This document shows positions 12,254 to 13,843 of a DNA stretch of 13,843 bases, piece by piece. The stretch is from NCBI GenBank assembly GCA_002454505.1, contig DKJA01000184.1:1-13843 (forward strand), read 5' to 3'. Made by a program: the position numbers and the translations under genes. This stretch comes from Oxalobacteraceae bacterium UBA6704. GTDB taxonomy: Bacteria; Pseudomonadota; Gammaproteobacteria; Burkholderiales; Burkholderiaceae_D. The stretch's first letter is position 1. Every line of letters begins with the position of its first letter. The notes below the pieces were generated by a model. It was not told where the DNA came from. It ran no database searches and was given only the letters and a program-made list of their open reading frames with translations.

Positions 12254-13843
12254 CTGCATGGCGATCATCGCGCCGTTATAGACGGCATGGGCCACCACGG
12301 GCGCCAGCAGCGCCTTGCTGCGATCGTAAGCCCAGGCGGTGCACAGGCCCAGCACGAACACGGGCAGCATCGACAGCGGCGGATGGACGACGGCGAACAG
12401 CGCCGCACTGGCCAGCAGCGCCGGCAGCAGCGGCAGCGAGCGGCGCAGGCCGCCGAAGATCAGGCCGCGGAAGATGAACTCCTCGAACAGCGGCGCGGCC
12501 ACGCAGGCAATCGCCAGCAGCAGCGGCAGCGAAATGTCGGCGCCGGCGGAGGGCAGGTGGATGCCCATCGCGCGCGCCGCATGCATCCATGCCGCGCCGG
12601 CGGCAATGGCGGGCAGCGCGCAGGCGCCACCGAGCAGCACGGACCTGATCAGCGAGCCTTGCAGAAGAACGGGCACGCCGGCCGTGCGCGTGCGCCAGTA
12701 GACCAGCCGCACCAGCCCGTACACGACGCCACCGGCAATGGCCAGCCCGAGCGCCAGATCGGCCAGCGCAGGCGGGCCGTCGCCATCGTGCAGCACCAGC
12801 ACGGCGATGGCCTGCACGGCAAAGAACAGCAGCGCGGCCAGCAGGCCGTCGGCGGCCGACACGCGGGGCGGCGGCGCGGCGGCCGGATCGAGCAGGTAGG
12901 GCAGGTGGTCGCGCGCCTTCTGCCACAGCGCCAGCGCCAGCGCGGCCACCAGCACGACGACGGCCAGCCGGTGCGACCATTCGTCCGTGTACAGCGCGTA
13001 GCCATACAGGCCGGCCAGCGACATGTACAGGTAGACGTAGGTGGGCCGCACGCGCGCGTGCGCTTCCTGCGCCAGCGGATCGGAGGCCCACACGCCCAGT
13101 GCCACGGCCACGATCGAGAAAACGGGAATGCCGGCGGCCACCAGCACGATGCGCGCCGCGAGGTGAACGTCGAAGGCGGGCGCGTACCACAGGCCGATGC
13201 CGATGATGGCTGCCGGGTACACCAGCGCCAGCACGGCCCACAGCAGCGCCTTCTCCAGCAGCATGCGCTCCAGCGCGCGGGGGAAGGTGTACAGCAGCCA
13301 CAGCGCCTGGCCTTCCCGGTTGATGGTCTGGAAGGCCGACAGCGCCAGCATGTAGCTGCCCATGCCGAAGGCGATCGAGGCAAGCAGCGCCTGGTTGGTG
13401 CCGAGATCGGACAGGTCGCTCAATGTACTGGTGAACAGCATCTGGCTGCCCAGGATCACCAGCGGCACCAGCAGGCTTTGCGCGAGGAAGTTGCGGTCGC
13501 GGCCCAGCAGCCGCAGCTCGCGGCGCTGCAGCGGCGTGCCGGGCAGCCGCCATCCGCCGGTCGATGCCGGCGCGACGTGACGCGACGATTCGCGCGCGCC
13601 GGATGCCACCACGCCGCCGGCCAGCTGCCGCGCCAGCAGCGCGATGCCGGTCCACAGCAGCGCGCCGGCCTGCAGCAGAAGCAGCGCAGCGTAGCCCGCC
13701 GCTGCCGGCAGCGTGCGCGCATCGAGCAGCTGGACGACGAGGCCCGGTGGCGTCCACAGCGTCCACGCCGGCCAGTGCTGCGCCCAGCCCATCGTGATGC
13801 CGGGGCCGGGCATCGACAGCGAGATCGACAGGTAGATCAGCGG
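12245..13843 (-). CDS. ABC-2-like permease fused to a CPBP (CAAX-type) intramembrane protease, 5' end outside the window
   Basis: Large polytopic membrane protein. The reading frame stays open to the window edge (ten further codons before the ATG at 13813, reading PLIYLSISLS), so the true start is to the right; at least 532 aa are present. Residue numbers here count from the ATG at 13813. The N-terminal two-thirds contain many membrane segments and a cytoplasmic stretch (QRRELRLLGRDRNFLAQSLL, then INREGQALWLLYTFPRALE) that resemble ABC-2 permeases of NatB-like type. The last 130 or so residues form a CPBP/Abi domain with all three motifs: EEFIFR (444-449), FAVVH (473-477) and HAVYN (509-513), the glutamate and histidine metal ligands of the Rce1-type glutamyl protease fold. 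I have seen permease-CPBP fusions annotated in bacteria; function is unknown. Partner ATPase genes would be expected just outside the window. The gene is followed by the esterase, whose start lies 46 bp past its stop. Confidence 0.85.
   Translation of the reverse strand, partial: PLIYLSISLSMPGPGITMGWAQHWPAWTLWTPPGLVVQLLDARTLPAAAGYAALLLLQAGALLWTGIALLARQLAGGVVASGARESSRHVAPASTGGWRLPGTPLQRRELRLLGRDRNFLAQSLLVPLVILGSQMLFTSTLSDLSDLGTNQALLASIAFGMGSYMLALSAFQTINREGQALWLLYTFPRALERMLLEKALLWAVLALVYPAAIIGIGLWYAPAFDVHLAARIVLVAAGIPVFSIVAVALGVWASDPLAQEAHARVRPTYVYLYMSLAGLYGYALYTDEWSHRLAVVVLVAALALALWQKARDHLPYLLDPAAAPPPRVSAADGLLAALLFFAVQAIAVLVLHDGDGPPALADLALGLAIAGGVVYGLVRLVYWRTRTAGVPVLLQGSLIRSVLLGGACALPAIAAGAAWMHAARAMGIHLPSAGADISLPLLLAIACVAAPLFEEFIFRGLIFGGLRRSLPLLPALLASAALFAVVHPPLSMLPVFVLGLCTAWAYDRSKALLAPVVAHAVYNGAMIAMQMT

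Noticed and set aside
1..13843. CRISPR array, tRNA/rRNA genes, insertion sequences, phage or toxin-antitoxin genes
   Set aside because: No regularly spaced direct repeats, RNA gene signatures, transposase or integrase motifs, or typical toxin pairs were seen on either strand. The only repeats are the short hairpin units at 6492-6633.

Overview
The window is GC-rich, densely packed bacterial DNA. Gene content and codon use fit a betaproteobacterium, and my best guess is Massilia or a relative in the Oxalobacteraceae (Burkholderiales). That guess rests on overall protein character and on short GGGTCTGTCCC/GGTGCCTGTCACC-type dispersed repeats that I associate with that family; no rRNA or other marker is present to confirm it. 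There are no tRNA or rRNA genes, CRISPR arrays, insertion sequences or prophage genes. No gene-free stretch exceeds 300 bases.

Region 1 (1-6489) is an exporter operon on the minus strand with its regulator facing away. From the promoter near 5.8 kb it reads ybhG (periplasmic adaptor), ybhF (two fused ABC ATPase domains), ybhS and ybhR (ABC-2 permeases), then a NodT/OprM-type outer-membrane lipoprotein that runs off the left edge. Junctions are very tight (2-bp gap, 4-bp overlap, 7-bp gap, 3-bp gap), so the genes are probably translationally coupled. A divergent CecR-like TetR regulator starts at 5833. Between them lies a perfect 24-bp AT-rich palindrome that is the obvious operator. The set matches E. 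coli cecR/ybhGFSR, plus an outer-membrane channel. That channel gene looks damaged: signal peptide and mature domain are in different frames, and the usual N-terminal segment of the mature protein is missing.

Region 2 (6490-7567) holds three copies of a short hairpin repeat, two of them forming an 18-bp inverted repeat between the convergent tetR and lysR genes. A NhaR-type LysR regulator follows on the minus strand.

Region 3 (7672-10761) is a compact Ter-type stress module on the plus strand: a DUF475 membrane protein with two TerC-like acidic motifs, TerD, an AIM24-family protein and a TerZ-like TerD paralogue. It is divergent from the NhaR-like gene, which suggests ion- or pH-linked control. 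A leader with two stem-loops precedes terD, and a strong rho-independent terminator lies at 10877-10909.

Region 4 (10969-13843) contains a 98-aa membrane protein of unknown function. It meets tail-to-tail, with no gap, an exported IroE/Fes-like esterase whose promoter is overlapped by a textbook Fur box. Upstream of the esterase is a multi-membrane protein fusing an ABC-2-like permease region to a CPBP (CAAX-type) intramembrane protease; its 5' end lies beyond the right edge.

The most unusual items are the NhaR/DUF475/TerD/AIM24/TerZ module, the operator palindrome with a probably leaderless tetR, the Fur-controlled esterase promoter, the permease-protease fusion and the broken outer-membrane channel gene.
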